A stretch of DNA of 64,000 nucleotides, taken from Bin5 sp965221145 (GTDB taxonomy: Bacteria > Chloroflexota > Anaerolineae > Caldilineales > Caldilineaceae). Below the pieces are notes generated by a model, which was not told the origin of the DNA, searched no databases, and saw nothing but the letters and a program-made list of their open reading frames with translations. The translations under genes and the position numbers were made by a program. Shown piece after piece: positions 24,586 to 34,243 of the stretch; position 1 is the stretch's first letter; each line of letters opens with the position of its first letter. Where the stretch lies: NCBI GenBank assembly GCA_965221145.1, contig OZ244877.1, positions 4,774,001 to 4,838,000 of the forward strand. Direction: 5' to 3'.

Positions 24586-26466
24586 TTATCGCACCTGTTG
24601 TTTCTCAAAGACCTCAATGATGTCGCCTTCCTGAAGATCGGTGTTGACGCCGGCCAGATTGATGCCGCATTCATATCCGGCCCGCACCTCGGTCACATCT
24701 TCGGCAAAGCGCTTGAGGTTTTCGATGGTTGTGGTGATGATCGTTGCGTCATTGCGGATCAGCCGCGCCTGGCTGTTGCGCTTGACAACCCCGTCCAGCA
24801 CCATACAGCCGGCAATCAAGCCGCCGCGACGCACGCGGAACATCTGGCGCACCTCTGCGTGGCCGCTGACCACCTCCTCGAAAATCGGATCCAACATCCC
24901 GGCGAGCGCCAGTTCCACATCTTCGATCATCTTGTAGATAATCTGATAATGCCGAATTTCGACGCCGGACTGTTCGGCCCGTCCCAGGGCGGCTTTGGCG
25001 ATGTTCACGCCAAAACCGATGATGATCGCCTGGCTGGCCTCCGCCAGCATGACGTCGGATTCGGTGATGTCACCGACAGCCGACTGCATAATTTTTACAT
25101 TGACCTCATCGTTCGCGAGCTGTTCCAGGCTGTGTACAATCGGGGCCAACGTTCCTTGCGCGTCCGCCCGCACGATAATATGGAGCGTCTCGGCCTCCCC
25201 GCCTTCAACGCGGGCGAACATATCCTCCAGCGTCATCGGCGGAGGCGTGGTGCCCCGGATCGCCCGCGCAGCCTGATTCTGTCGTTCGGCAACAAGCGTA
25301 CGGGCCGCCCTATCGTTCTTGGTCACGGCAAAGACCTCGCCGGCGCCTGGGACGCCATTGAGTCCCAGGATAATGGTCGGTGTGCTCGGCCCGGCCACCC
25401 TCAGCGGATTCCCTTCGTAGTCGAACATCGCCTTGATTCGTCCCCAGTTCTCGCCGACAACCAACGAATCCCCTCGTTTCAGCGTTCCGTTCTGCACGAG
25501 CAAGGTCGCTGTGATGCCGCGTTGCTTGTCCAGCTCTGCTTCGATCACCGTGCCGACACATTGGCCTTTGGGATTGGCGCTGTGCTGGTCCAACTCGGCG
25601 ACGATCAGAATGTTTTCCAACAGATCGTCGACACCGACACCGATCAGCGCGCTGATCGGCACAGTGATGGTTTCGCCTCCCCACTCTTCCGGCATCAGAT
25701 CCTCGGCTGACAACTCCTCCATCACCCGGTTTACATTGGCGTTGGGGCGATCTACTTTGTTGATCGCAACGATGACCGTCACCCCGGCTGCCCTGGCATG
25801 GCTGATCGCTTCCCGCGTTTGGGGCATGATGCCGTCGTCGGCGGCAACGACGAGAATAACGATGTCCGTGACCTGCGCGCCGCGCGCCCGCATCGCTGTA
25901 AACGCTTCGTGGCCGGGCGTATCCAGGAAGGTGATCTTCCTGCCATTGACCTCCACCTGATAGGCGCCGGTATGCTGGGTGATGCCGCCGGCCTCCGTAT
26001 CCACCACATTGGTGCGGCGGATGCGATCGAGGAGCGTTGTTTTGCCATGATCGACATGACCGAGCACCGCCACGACCGGTGGCCTCTCTACGAGATTTCT
26101 GTCCGCCTCTTCGGCCACGATCTCCTGGATCATCACCCGCTCTTTGGGTCTTCGATCCTCGGTGGGCGCCTCCTCCGGCAACTCGTCCTCCACGACCGGC
26201 CACATCACTTCGATGCCGAGTTCCTCACCCACAATGGCGGCTGTATCGTGATCGAGAGTCTGATCAATCGGCGCCATAATGCCGAACTGCATCAGCACTT
26301 TGATGAGGTCGATCGGGCTGCGATCCATCCTCTCTGCCAATGCGCGGACGGTGACGTACTCCTCCACAATGATGGAAGAAGGCAAACCGGCGGCTTCACC
26401 GTTTGAGGCGCCGTCAGTCTGCCTGTCATCCTCGATTTTCATAGCTTCTTTCGTTGCCGTTGCCAT
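24586..26466 (-). CDS. infB: Translation initiation factor IF-2
   Basis: 626 residues, short for IF-2 because the N-terminal extension is reduced. An IF2_N domain (YVTVRALAERMDRSPIDLIKVLMQFG) is followed by the GTPase with GHVDHGKTTLLD (G1), DTPGHEAF (G3) and NKVD (G4), then the C-terminal domains. It positions initiator tRNA on the 30S subunit. GGGGGAGGACAGGG before the ATG gives a strong ribosome site. The 551-base gap to ylxR contains two palindromic elements, so the operon is interrupted by repeats here. Confidence 0.97.
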   Translation of the reverse strand: MATATKEAMKIEDDRQTDGASNGEAAGLPSSIIVEEYVTVRALAERMDRSPIDLIKVLMQFGIMAPIDQTLDHDTAAIVGEELGIEVMWPVVEDELPEEAPTEDRRPKERVMIQEIVAEEADRNLVERPPVVAVLGHVDHGKTTLLDRIRRTNVVDTEAGGITQHTGAYQVEVNGRKITFLDTPGHEAFTAMRARGAQVTDIVILVVAADDGIMPQTREAISHARAAGVTVIVAINKVDRPNANVNRVMEELSAEDLMPEEWGGETITVPISALIGVGVDDLLENILIVAELDQHSANPKGQCVGTVIEAELDKQRGITATLLVQNGTLKRGDSLVVGENWGRIKAMFDYEGNPLRVAGPSTPTIILGLNGVPGAGEVFAVTKNDRAARTLVAERQNQAARAIRGTTPPPMTLEDMFARVEGGEAETLHIIVRADAQGTLAPIVHSLEQLANDEVNVKIMQSAVGDITESDVMLAEASQAIIIGFGVNIAKAALGRAEQSGVEIRHYQIIYKMIEDVELALAGMLDPIFEEVVSGHAEVRQMFRVRRGGLIAGCMVLDGVVKRNSQARLIRNDATIITTTIENLKRFAEDVTEVRAGYECGINLAGVNTDLQEGDIIEVFEKQQVR

Positions 26467-26734
26467 TTTCCCTGTCCTCCCCCCAGCTTACGATATCCAA
26501 CTACCCTTCGCCCGCGCAACATGAACTCCTGCCCAGATTTCTGACCGTGCCTGTGATGCACTCTGGGGTGGATAGCTTGAGAAGCGTCACGCTATACGGC
26601 GGGTGCCCCTTCTCATAATTCACATAGATTTTCTGTTGGGACGGGAAGCGCACGGAAGTGTGCGGAGAAGGTCAGATATGGGGAGCCAAGAGGAACGTTT
26701 GGTGGATAGACAAGCCGTTACACAACCACCTCTA

Positions 26735-26793
26735 TTGATGATTTTTTGTAATGGCGTCAGACGAAAGACATTTCCGCCAAAAAATCATCAAAA
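26735..26793 (+). repeat. 60-bp palindromic element, copy 7
   Basis: TTGATGATTTTTTGTAATGG through CCGCCAAAAAATCATCAAA. Its inner sequence (GTCAGACGAAAGACA) is closest to copy 9 at 29826. Confidence 0.85.
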
Positions 26794-26934
26794 CGCTTCC
26801 CTGAACCCTTCCCCCTCTCCATCCCAAACTGTTGTACAGCCAATGTTAGCCCACGATGCCGGTACATTTCAGCGAGCGGGCAATCGGCTTCTATTCATCG
26901 GAAGTTCCCTCTCCATCAGCTACGTGAGCAGCGG

Positions 26935-26994
26935 TTTGACAAATATTTTGGCGGTCATCCCTTCTTGCCACCGCCAATACAAAATTTTGTCAAA
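26935..26994 (-). repeat. 60-bp palindromic element, copy 8
   Basis: TTTGACAAATATTTTGGCGG at the left and CCGCCAATACAAAATTTTGTCAAA at its right end (last 12 bases AAATTTTGTCAA plus A). The changes at the two ends are paired (TTTGACAAA with TTTGTCAAA), which keeps the inverted repeat. Confidence 0.8.
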
Positions 26995-27017
26995 TAGTGG
27001 GCCTAGGCCCCCACTCC

Positions 27018-27329
27018 TCATTTTGCGATCTCGTCCGCTACGTGTAACAGACCTGACACGGATGCAGAAAGTGTTTTCAGATTTTCGGCGCTGATCTTCG
27101 TTCGCAACGCTTTCTGTAGCAACGAACCGGCCAGCGCCCTCTCCCAGCAGCTGTCCTGCGGGTGGACATACGCGCCCCGACCGGCCCTCTTGCCGGTCTC
27201 ATCCAAGACGACCCCGTCCGCAACGCGTACCAGACGAATCAGAGCGCGCTTCCCATCTGATTCCCGGCAAGCGATACACATCCGCTGGGGAACACGTCGC
27301 GGTTTTGGTCCCTTTGCCCGTTTTGCCAT
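27018..27329 (-). CDS. ylxR: YlxR/RnpM-family RNA-binding protein
   Basis: 103 residues. PQRMCIACRESDGKRALIRL and GRGAYVHPQDSCWERAL are the YlxR (DUF448) signature around the GRGA(Y/W) motif. Members sit between nusA and infB, and one has been shown to bind RNase P RNA. It starts 66 bases after nusA. The C-terminal helix (ALRTKISAENLKTLSASVSGLL) may be an extension. Confidence 0.9.
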   Translation of the reverse strand: MAKRAKGPKPRRVPQRMCIACRESDGKRALIRLVRVADGVVLDETGKRAGRGAYVHPQDSCWERALAGSLLQKALRTKISAENLKTLSASVSGLLHVADEIAK

Positions 27330-27395
27330 GTCAATGATGAGCGGCTGGAGTCGGCGTAGTGTCTCCTATCCACGATTCACTATCCGCCAGCCGCT

Positions 27396-29237
27396 CTACG
27401 CGTCGAACGCATCCTCATCGAAATCGTCAAGGCCGCCGTCGCGCGCCCGTGCTTGCCGCGATCTCTGACGTTTCGTCTGCTTCTTCGGCGTTGTCTGACT
27501 GCCGCGGCGCGCCTTGCCGCGCTTGCGTTCCTGTGCGCTAAGCTCATCGTCGCTCTCTTCGGCTGCTTCCAGAGAATCAAGCAGTTCAGCGGGCACTTCC
27601 AGATCGTCAGGGGAGTGTACCTGCTGGCGCGCGGCCATCCGTTGGCGCAGCATATCCGCCGTAATCACCTGCGGCAACTCCGCTGGGCCAAGAGGTCGCC
27701 CCAACTCAGGCTCTTCTTCTGTCGATTCCTCCGGCAGGTCGGAAGCGTGAGGAGTGAGCTGTGTACTCTCTTCTCTCTCCTCTTCATCCTCTTCTCGAAC
27801 GTCGTCATCCTGCATCGCGCCGAAGCCCAACGGTTCCGACTCTGCAATCGCAAAATCGTCGAGGGGAACGATTGACGGCTCTTCGCCCTGGACAGCCGCC
27901 GCCGCCCGCTCGAAAGCGCTCAACGCCTCCTCTGCATCAATCCCAATGCCGCGCTCTTCATCCTGTGCTTGTGCTGGCAAGGATTTGGACCATTCGGTCG
28001 TCGGGCCTTGATCGGCCAATCTGTTTGCGGCATCCTGCTTCTGAAGCAGCGCCGCGGCCTGTCGGAATGTATCTTCGCTTGCCGTCGATTCATCCCGGTC
28101 GCGCAGAATCTTCTCCGCCATACTGAGCAGATCTTGTTCACCGCCCGCCATCTGCGCCTGCTCGGCCGCCAGCAGGTCCAACCCTTCCTCATGGGCTTCG
28201 GATTCGCTCTTAATGTCGATCCGCCATCCCGTCAGTTTGGCTGCCAGGCGGGCATTCTGTCCCGCTTTGCCAATCGCCAGGCTGAGCTGTCGGTCCGGCA
28301 CAATGACGATTGCCGTCTTGATGTTTCTGTCTTCTTCCAGGATCACACTCTGCACTTTGGCCGGGCCGAGCGCATTGGAGATGTAGGTGCGCAGATTGCC
28401 GCTCCACTCGACGACATCGATCTTCTCACCGGCCAATTCGGTTACGATATTCTGAATGCGCAAGCCGCGCATCCCGACACAGCTGCCCACCGGGTCCACG
28501 CCGGGCAGCGTTGCCATCACCGCCACCTTGCTGCGCGCGCCCGGCTCGCGGGATATCCCCTTGATCTCGACCGTGCCGTCCCGCACTTCCGGGATCTCCT
28601 GCTCCATCAGGCGGCGAAGGAGATCGCGATGGGTACGACTCAGTTTGATCATCGGGCCGCGACTGCTGCGGTGAACATCCACGACATACAGACAGATGTA
28701 ATCCCCCCGGCGCAGATTCTCCGATGGGATCTGCTCCTCCCGGGGCAAAAGATTCTCGTGTCTGTCATCAATGAGAATGGTGACGGCGCCGGATACGAGA
28801 TCGATGCTGCGAACCTGGGCGGTGATCGTCTCACCCACTTTGTGGACGAAATTCTCGTAGACCGTATCCCGTTCGGCCTCTCGAATCCGTTGCAAAATCA
28901 CTTGTTTGGCGGTCTGCGCTGCGATACGGCCAAAGTTATCGGGCGTATTTTGCACCAGAACCACATCACCCAATTCAGTAGCCGGCTCCACCGTTTTGGC
29001 CTCTTCCAACAGAATCTCGGTGTTCGGGTTGAGAATATCTTCGACTACTTCCTTTTCCGCAAACACCTTCATCTCGCCCGTCGCCCGGTCCACCGCAGCG
29101 GTCACATTGGCGACAGAGCCGTAGTTGCGCTTGTAGGCCGAGATGAGCGCAGCCTCGATTGCGTCGAAAATCACCTCGTTGTCGAGGTCCTTATCAACGG
29201 CAACCTGATTGATCCCGGCGATGAGTTCTTTAGACAT
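27396..29237 (-). CDS. nusA: Transcription termination/antitermination factor NusA with long acidic tail
   Basis: 613 residues. The N-terminal RNAP-binding domain (1-125), the S1 domain (about 130-200, VSGAVTILIDDRHENLLPRE) and two KH domains ending near residue 345 (GVDPVGSCVGMRGLRIQNIV, AIGKAGQNARLAAKLTGWRI) are complete. After them are about 265 residues rich in Glu, Asp and Ala, ending in a Lys/Arg-rich patch, instead of the E. coli acidic repeats. Part of this tail (27735-27780) is a purine-rich repeat. It heads the operon. rimP, often upstream, is absent. Confidence 0.96.
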   Translation of the reverse strand: MSKELIAGINQVAVDKDLDNEVIFDAIEAALISAYKRNYGSVANVTAAVDRATGEMKVFAEKEVVEDILNPNTEILLEEAKTVEPATELGDVVLVQNTPDNFGRIAAQTAKQVILQRIREAERDTVYENFVHKVGETITAQVRSIDLVSGAVTILIDDRHENLLPREEQIPSENLRRGDYICLYVVDVHRSSRGPMIKLSRTHRDLLRRLMEQEIPEVRDGTVEIKGISREPGARSKVAVMATLPGVDPVGSCVGMRGLRIQNIVTELAGEKIDVVEWSGNLRTYISNALGPAKVQSVILEEDRNIKTAIVIVPDRQLSLAIGKAGQNARLAAKLTGWRIDIKSESEAHEEGLDLLAAEQAQMAGGEQDLLSMAEKILRDRDESTASEDTFRQAAALLQKQDAANRLADQGPTTEWSKSLPAQAQDEERGIGIDAEEALSAFERAAAAVQGEEPSIVPLDDFAIAESEPLGFGAMQDDDVREEDEEEREESTQLTPHASDLPEESTEEEPELGRPLGPAELPQVITADMLRQRMAARQQVHSPDDLEVPAELLDSLEAAEESDDELSAQERKRGKARRGSQTTPKKQTKRQRSRQARARDGGLDDFDEDAFDA

Positions 29238-29276
29238 TTTTGTTCAACCACTCCTGAAAACTTGACGACTCAGCAT

Positions 29277-29323
29277 TTTGGCCGCCGCAAAGTGTCCGGC
29301 AGATGGAGTCAGCGGCGCCCAGA
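29277..29323 (+). repeat. 47-bp palindromic element, diverged intergenic copy
   Basis: Matches the element at 21027-21073 (reverse-complemented) at about 36 of 47 positions, including GATGGAGTCAGCGGC. Its ends changed together (TTTGGCCGCCGC with GCGGCGCCCAGA), which keeps most pairing. It lies 40 bases upstream of the nusA start. Confidence 0.7.
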
Positions 29324-29825
29324 CGGGCGGGGTCCAAAGGGCGTTCCCAGTCGGTTCGTGATGGCGGCGGAGCGCCCGCTTTGCGAGCAAGCGATCTCTG
29401 GCGCAAAGACCGAAACACAGATGCAAGGGAGACAAGCGCTCCGAACAGATTGCGCGGGCAACGATCCCATAGAATAAGAAAAGTGGGCAGAACCCACTTC
29501 AGACACACGAATCTATCGAAATCATAAAAGCCAATGACGAATGTCCGCAAGTATAACAGATTGCGGGCCAGAGAGCAACTTTCCGCTGGAGGGGGGTGCG
29601 GTCCAAAATGGGGGTGAGTTTCTGGCTGTCTCTGGAAAGCTACACTGGATTCCGAAACCAGCCACTCTGGTCGCCCCCAAATCTGGACCACACCGCTGGA
29701 GGGGGGTGCATCCGAGATTTTTGGGGCGATGATGGTAGGAGGCGTTGCGTTGGCACGTTGGCCTGACCTGTAGTTGACAGGAGGAAGAGATTCCCAGGTC
29801 TGGATGCGGACGTATTGAGGGCGGG

Positions 29826-29884
29826 TTTGATAGTTTTTTGTATTGGCGTTAGACGAAAGACAGTTCCGCCAAGAAATCTTCAAA
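29826..29884 (+). repeat. 60-bp palindromic element, copy 9
   Basis: TTTGATAGTTTTTTGTATTG through TTCCGCCAAGAAATCTTCAAA in overlapping words, with the GTTAGACGAAAGACA interior shared with copy 7. Confidence 0.85.
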
Positions 29885-29961
29885 AGGAATGGTTGAATGC
29901 GCTACCGCTGTCACTATATGAGCGCGATTTTACTAAACGTTTAGGGAAAATGTCCGCTTTG

Positions 29962-30178
29962 TCCGCTTTTACCCCCCCCCCTTCTCGACTACTATACGAA
30001 GGGAAACGTCTTGTTTACGTTTGCGGAGGCCGTGGCTGCCGGCAGGCGGCCAGGGAGTGCAACGGGGTCTGGCTCGGCCGGATGCCTGCACGACAGACAT
30101 TATATCACACTCTTGTACTGGTGTGCGGCCGGGCTCTCACTGGGCCTCCCACTGGGCGTATCCCAGATGATTGGGGAG
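29962..30178 (+). repeat. Duplicated ~210-bp core, copy B
   Basis: Plus-strand partner of 6257-6459, sharing long identical blocks such as GGCGGCCAGGGAGTGCAACG and GGTCTGGCTCGGCCGGATGC. The open frame in it keeps the peptide AEAVAAGRRPGSATGSGSAG in both copies, but indels disrupt the rest, so coding is doubtful. Confidence 0.65.
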
Positions 30179-30743
30179 ATTTGCCTGACCATTGGCGGCT
30201 TCGCCCAGGTCGATGGGTTTGGCCTCTCTTGACGGACAATCAATTGGCATGCACCCACAACAATCCTGCATACACTCCTGGAGGTGGGTGCAGCCCAGTT
30301 GTTTGGACATGCAGTGGCTGAAATTTCGGGACGCGCCCGCAACACGGGCACCCGCTCAGGTAGACAAGAGACACTGTCTTGATTATACTTGAACCGGTTA
30401 TCCCATGGGCACTCTGTTGTTGCCGTTGCACCCGTGTGCAAAGCGGTCGATCTGCCGACATTTCCCATCGGTCATAGCGGACTCGCAGAGATTCCATGTT
30501 GGGCAGACGGGACGTCAAGGGCGCTAGTGTTTCTGAGGATCTCCTCTGGTCCCATATCCGTTCCATTCTTACCAAGTGAGGATCCTATTTGAGCAGGATT
30601 ATAGCGATTTCTCTGGTTCACCATCGTCCTGGCAAGGTAGTTTATTGTTTTGACGCATCCCCCCATCAAAGGTCAGATGCAAGACGAATGCCCTGCCTGG
30701 ACAGATCGAATTCTCACAAATCTCTAGAGAATGGAAAAAGCAG

Positions 30744-32225
30744 ATGACGGAGCATGTGATTTCACGACGCGCTTCTCTAAGGAGTCGGTGTGGCCACGCT
30801 CAGCGCGGGGTTGGGCAGCGCGCTGGCAGCCTGTCAGGCGCCGGCCGCGCCGGCCGAGATCAAGGAGCTGACCACGTATTGGGGCGGCTGGACGCCGACG
30901 CAGAGCATGGAACGCACCGAGGACAACCCTCTGCCCCACAACAAGATCATCGAAGTGCTGGACGGCTACATGAGCGAGTACCCCGATGTTCAGATCGAGT
31001 GGATTCGAATTCCGCAAGGGATCAGCAGTCGTGAATGGACGATCGCCCAACAGACGGCCGGCACCATTCCTCACATCGCCACCCACGCGCACTGGCACAT
31101 CTAAAGATGACCTGGATAAGAACTGGTGGGTGGAGTTGACGCCCTTCTTCAACCAGCCGAACCCCTACATCGCAGCCGGCGATCCCGGCAGCGAGAAGTG
31201 GCTGGATCAGTTCTACCCGATCCCGACGGGTGAAACGCCGATGCGCGACGGTTACTACAACATGGTCTTCGGCCTGGTCACCACCTTCTTCTACTACAAT
31301 GTCGACTGGTTCAACGACTTGGGCCTCGAGTCGCCGCAGAACGACGCGGAGTTTCTCTCCGTCTGCCAGGCGTTCCGCGATGAGGACATCGACGCCTACG
31401 GCGGCTGGACCGGCTCCGTCTCCGATACCGACCACTGGTACCGCCTGCAAATGGGCGGGATGCTGATGGCCGGCGAGATCGAGCCGCAGGTCAACCCCGA
31501 CCGGGGCACCGCCACCTACGAAAGAGGTCGCGTGCGTCATCGAGAAGGGGATCTACCACGCCCATCTGCCGCAATATCGGGAATGGATGGAACTGTGGAA
31601 ACTCAACGTGGCTTACCGCCCTCCGGACTGGACGACGCGGGCGACGGACACCCATACGCGCTTCCTGAACAAGGTGGAGCCGATCATGGAGAACGGCACC
31701 TGGTCGTTCCCCCGCTTGCAGTATGATCCGTTGGTTGACTTCGAGTGGAGCACCTTCTTCGCGCCGCTGCTGACCAACGAGAGCAGCAACCTGGTGACCG
31801 ATCCGCCGACACCGGCCTGGCCGATTGGCGGGCCTGTGGGCGACCAGGTCGCAGTCACCACGCTCTCTGAGAAGGATGGTGTGCTGGATGCTGCAATCGA
31901 CCTCGTGCGTTGGATCTCGGAGCCGAGCAACCTCTACCCAATTCAGTCCGAGATCGGCACGACGATGCCGAATGTGAAGAATGTGCCGGTTGACCCGCGT
32001 TTCGAGGAACCGTTTGCCTTGCTGACGACGCAGATCGGCGAGACGCAGATGTTCGTGTATGAAGAGGTGAAGTTGGACGCAGGGGCGGCTGAGCCGATCG
32101 GCCAGGCATGGCGCTCCTATATGCTGGATCAGATGGAGCTGGATGATGCGCTGAACATCATCCAGGAATCGTTCGACTCCTACGCCGAGCGCTTCAGCGA
32201 ACGCGAAGGGCTTGACTGTTCGTAA
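30744..32225 (+). pseudogene. Sugar ABC transporter substrate-binding lipoprotein, three frameshifts
   Basis: The parts, read across frames, give one family-1-type extracellular binding protein. It opens with a twin-arginine leader (MTEHVISRRASLRS, then VATLSAGLGSALAAC with a lipobox). Next come the N-lobe (TTYWGGWTP, YPDVQIEWIRIPQG) and the central part (FYYNVDWFNDLGLESPQNDAEF), and it ends EGLDCS. Frame breaks are near 30785, 31100 and 31521. Intact permease genes follow at 33269 and 34338. With three breaks it is unlikely to be an assembly artefact alone, so the transporter has probably lost its binding protein. Confidence 0.85.
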
Positions 32226-32231
32226 GGACAG

Positions 32232-32281
32232 TTGCGAATAGCGAGGAGAGAGTATCTCACTTCTCTCTCCTCACTTCATCT
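32232..32281. repeat. Purine-rich palindrome after the binding-protein pseudogene
   Basis: GCGAGGAGAGAGTATCTCAC then TTCTCTCTCCTCACTTC: AGGAGAGAG pairs with CTCTCTCCT. It is the cleanest intergenic member of the family found inside ftcD, sbcD, rbfA and nusA, and it could act as a terminator-like hairpin but lacks a T-tract. Confidence 0.55.
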
Positions 32282-32368
32282 GTTTAGTGGTTATTGGTCA
32301 GTGGCTAGTGTCCGGTAACTACACTGGCGACTGACCACTCCTTACACTTGGCGAAAGAAAACGAGGCT

Positions 32369-32731
32369 ATGGGATGGTTAAGAAAGTTATTCCGTCGGGA
32401 TAAACCGGGATTCGTGCGAGGTACGCATTTTACTGACCACGTTGAGCGGGTTAAACAGTTGAAACGAGAAAATCGGCACGGCAAAGCGATTGAGTTGTTG
32501 CTCAAGTTAGTTGCTGCTACCGAAGCTGAATCGAAAGAGTCGGGTGGTCCCTCTGGCGTAGCGCCTTGGTATTATGAGCAGCTTGCCATAATCTACCGCA
32601 AGGAAAAACGATACTCTGACGAAGTGGCGATATTGGAACGCTATGAGAAGCAACCCAAGGCACAGGGTGCAGGCCCTGGCAAGCTTGATAAACGACTGAA
32701 ACAGGCAAGAACTTTGCAGAGTAGTGATTGA
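32369..32731 (+). CDS. Small hypothetical protein (TPR-like helical)
   Basis: 120 residues from ATG 32369 (a TTG at 32348 is in frame). It starts MGWLRKLFRRDKPG, is basic, and is predicted helical with ENRHGKAIELLLKLVAATEA and WYYEQLAIIYRKEKRYSDEVAILERYEK. The latter has the Y..LA.IY.K...Y..AI.(L/Y)E spacing of a tetratricopeptide repeat. The family is not recognised. It sits between a broken binding-protein gene and a PhyH fragment, at lower GC, so it looks like an insertion into a former sugar ABC operon. Confidence 0.6.
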   Translation: MGWLRKLFRRDKPGFVRGTHFTDHVERVKQLKRENRHGKAIELLLKLVAATEAESKESGGPSGVAPWYYEQLAIIYRKEKRYSDEVAILERYEKQPKAQGAGPGKLDKRLKQARTLQSSD

Positions 32732-32945
32732 GAGAAGCACGGTGGGGTTCCTGTGCCAATAGGTATAGAATTTCAGGCTACAGGACTTCGCTGTTGTTAT
32801 TACCAGAGTCAACGCGACAGTGAAAATGCTCAACTCTGTTCAATACATTCATTGCCTGAATCACTCGGTATTACGGGGCCGAAGGAACACGGGTAGATTC
32901 TTCCACAGTGACAGGGTTCGGAGAGTTCTAACCAGTGGAGTGTGA

Positions 32946-33251
32946 AATTGAACACGCAGCTGTCTGCGAAGCAGATCGAATCTTATCGCGAGAAACGGCT
33001 ATTTCGTCGTCAGAGCCTTGCTGGACGGGGAGGATCTGGCGATGTGGCGGGCGGCGCTGGCTGAGGGGATGGCGCAGCATTTTGCGATGAACGCGCGTCA
33101 TAATCAGGGAACCGACGGCTACTATAAGGATGTCTTCGTGCAGTGTGTCAACCTGTGGAAGACGAGCGGGAAGATCAAGGAGTTTGTGACGGACCGGCGT
33201 CTGGGGCGGCTGGCCGCCGAGTTTGCGGCCCGAGAAGTTGCTGACCACTGA
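32946..33251 (+). pseudogene. PhyH (phytanoyl-CoA dioxygenase family) gene fragment, frameshifted
   Basis: Reads LNTQLSAKQIESYRE, then after one extra A in GAGAAACGG (about 32990) GYFVVRALLDGEDLAMWR and YYKDVFVQCVNLWKTSGKIKE. This is the N-terminal third of an iron/2-oxoglutarate dioxygenase of the PhyH family. It stops at 33251 before the metal-binding HxD, so it is non-functional. It lies directly upstream of an ABC permease gene. Confidence 0.75.
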
Positions 33252-33268
33252 AGTTTGAGGATGCGCTG

Positions 33269-34228
33269 ATGGCTGTAGAAGAGATGCCCGCCCTGCCCAA
33301 TGCCGCGGCCCAGACCGTGGACGTTCAGGCGCGCAGGAAATCGCTGGGGAGACGGATGTACGAGGCGCGCGTGGCCTACGTGATGCTCACCCCCACCTTC
33401 ATCTTTCTCCTGATCTTCATGTACTATCCCGCCCTGTTAGGGCTGTATCGCTCCGTCTTCAAGTGGACCCCTGGTCTTGAGGCAAAGTTTGTCGGCCTCG
33501 ATCACTTTGTCCAGCTGTTCACCAAAGACCGAGTATTCCTGAACTCGATGGACCATATGTTGCAACTGGCCGCCTGGTATGTCATCTCCACGGTCGGCGT
33601 CTCTCTGTTTATCGCCATTCTGATCCACCGGCTCAAACAAGGCAGAGCACAGTATACCTTTCGCCTGGGGATGATTCTTCCGGTCATCATTCCCACCATC
33701 GTCCCACTGATGCTGTGGAAGTTCATCTACGACGCCTCGGTCGGCCCGCTCAATGCGATCCTGACCTGGGTCGGGCTGGAGGCGTGGACACGCGCCTGGC
33801 TGTCCGATCCCAACGTGGCTCTCTACGCGGTGATGCTGCGCAACTTTCCCTGGGTGGACGGCGTCGCCATCCTCATTCTGCTGGCGGGCTTGCAGGCGAT
33901 CCCCTACGAGATCGTGGAAAGCGCGATGATGGACGGCGCCGGTGAGATGCGCCGCTTCTGGTCGATCGAACTGCCTCTCATCGCCGGCCAGATCAAGCTC
34001 ATCTCCGTCCTCACGATCATGTGGGGCGTGCAGGAGTTTACGGCGGTGTTTGCCATGACGCAGGGTGGGCCGATCAACAGCACGATGGTGCCGGGGATGT
34101 GGATGTTCTGGAACGCGTTCCGCATCAACAAGATGGGCTATGCGTCGGCGATTGGGGTTGTGATGTTCCTGATCACGTTTGTGCTGACGCTGATCAATAT
34201 GAAATATATTATCAGCGAGGAGTATTAG
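33269..34228 (+). CDS. Sugar ABC transporter permease (MalF/UgpA type)
   Basis: 319 residues, six likely membrane helices starting at VAYVMLTPTFIFLLIFMYYP. The EAA loop is VESAMMDGAGEMRRFWSIELPLI. It forms one half of the channel of a carbohydrate uptake system, the other half being at 34338. No ATPase gene is nearby, common for this family, where one MsmK/UgpC-like ATPase serves several systems. The binding-protein gene upstream is broken. Confidence 0.92.
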   Translation: MAVEEMPALPNAAAQTVDVQARRKSLGRRMYEARVAYVMLTPTFIFLLIFMYYPALLGLYRSVFKWTPGLEAKFVGLDHFVQLFTKDRVFLNSMDHMLQLAAWYVISTVGVSLFIAILIHRLKQGRAQYTFRLGMILPVIIPTIVPLMLWKFIYDASVGPLNAILTWVGLEAWTRAWLSDPNVALYAVMLRNFPWVDGVAILILLAGLQAIPYEIVESAMMDGAGEMRRFWSIELPLIAGQIKLISVLTIMWGVQEFTAVFAMTQGGPINSTMVPGMWMFWNAFRINKMGYASAIGVVMFLITFVLTLINMKYIISEEY

Positions 34229-34243
34229 AGTTTTCAGTTATTC

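Larger units (their letters stand above)
26467..27017. other. Repeat-bearing gap between ylxR and infB
   Basis: 551 bases without a gene inside an operon that is normally tight. It carries 60-bp elements at 26735-26793 and 26935-26994 in opposite orientations. No promoter was recognised. The infB ribosome site is at its left end. Confidence 0.7.
29238..30743. other. 1.5-kb repeat-rich intergenic region upstream of nusA
   Basis: No gene is supported. It contains a diverged 47-bp palindrome (29277-29323), a 60-bp element (29826-29884), the plus-strand copy of the duplicated core (29962-30178), and GGGTGCATCC/GGGTGCAGCC words at about 29706 and 30284. It must hold the nusA operon promoter, which I could not assign with confidence. 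Confidence 0.6.

Noticed and set aside
27969..29477. 502-codon plus-strand open frame opposite nusA
   Set aside because: It lies wholly antisense to a clearly conserved NusA and has no domain signature. Long antisense frames are expected at this GC.
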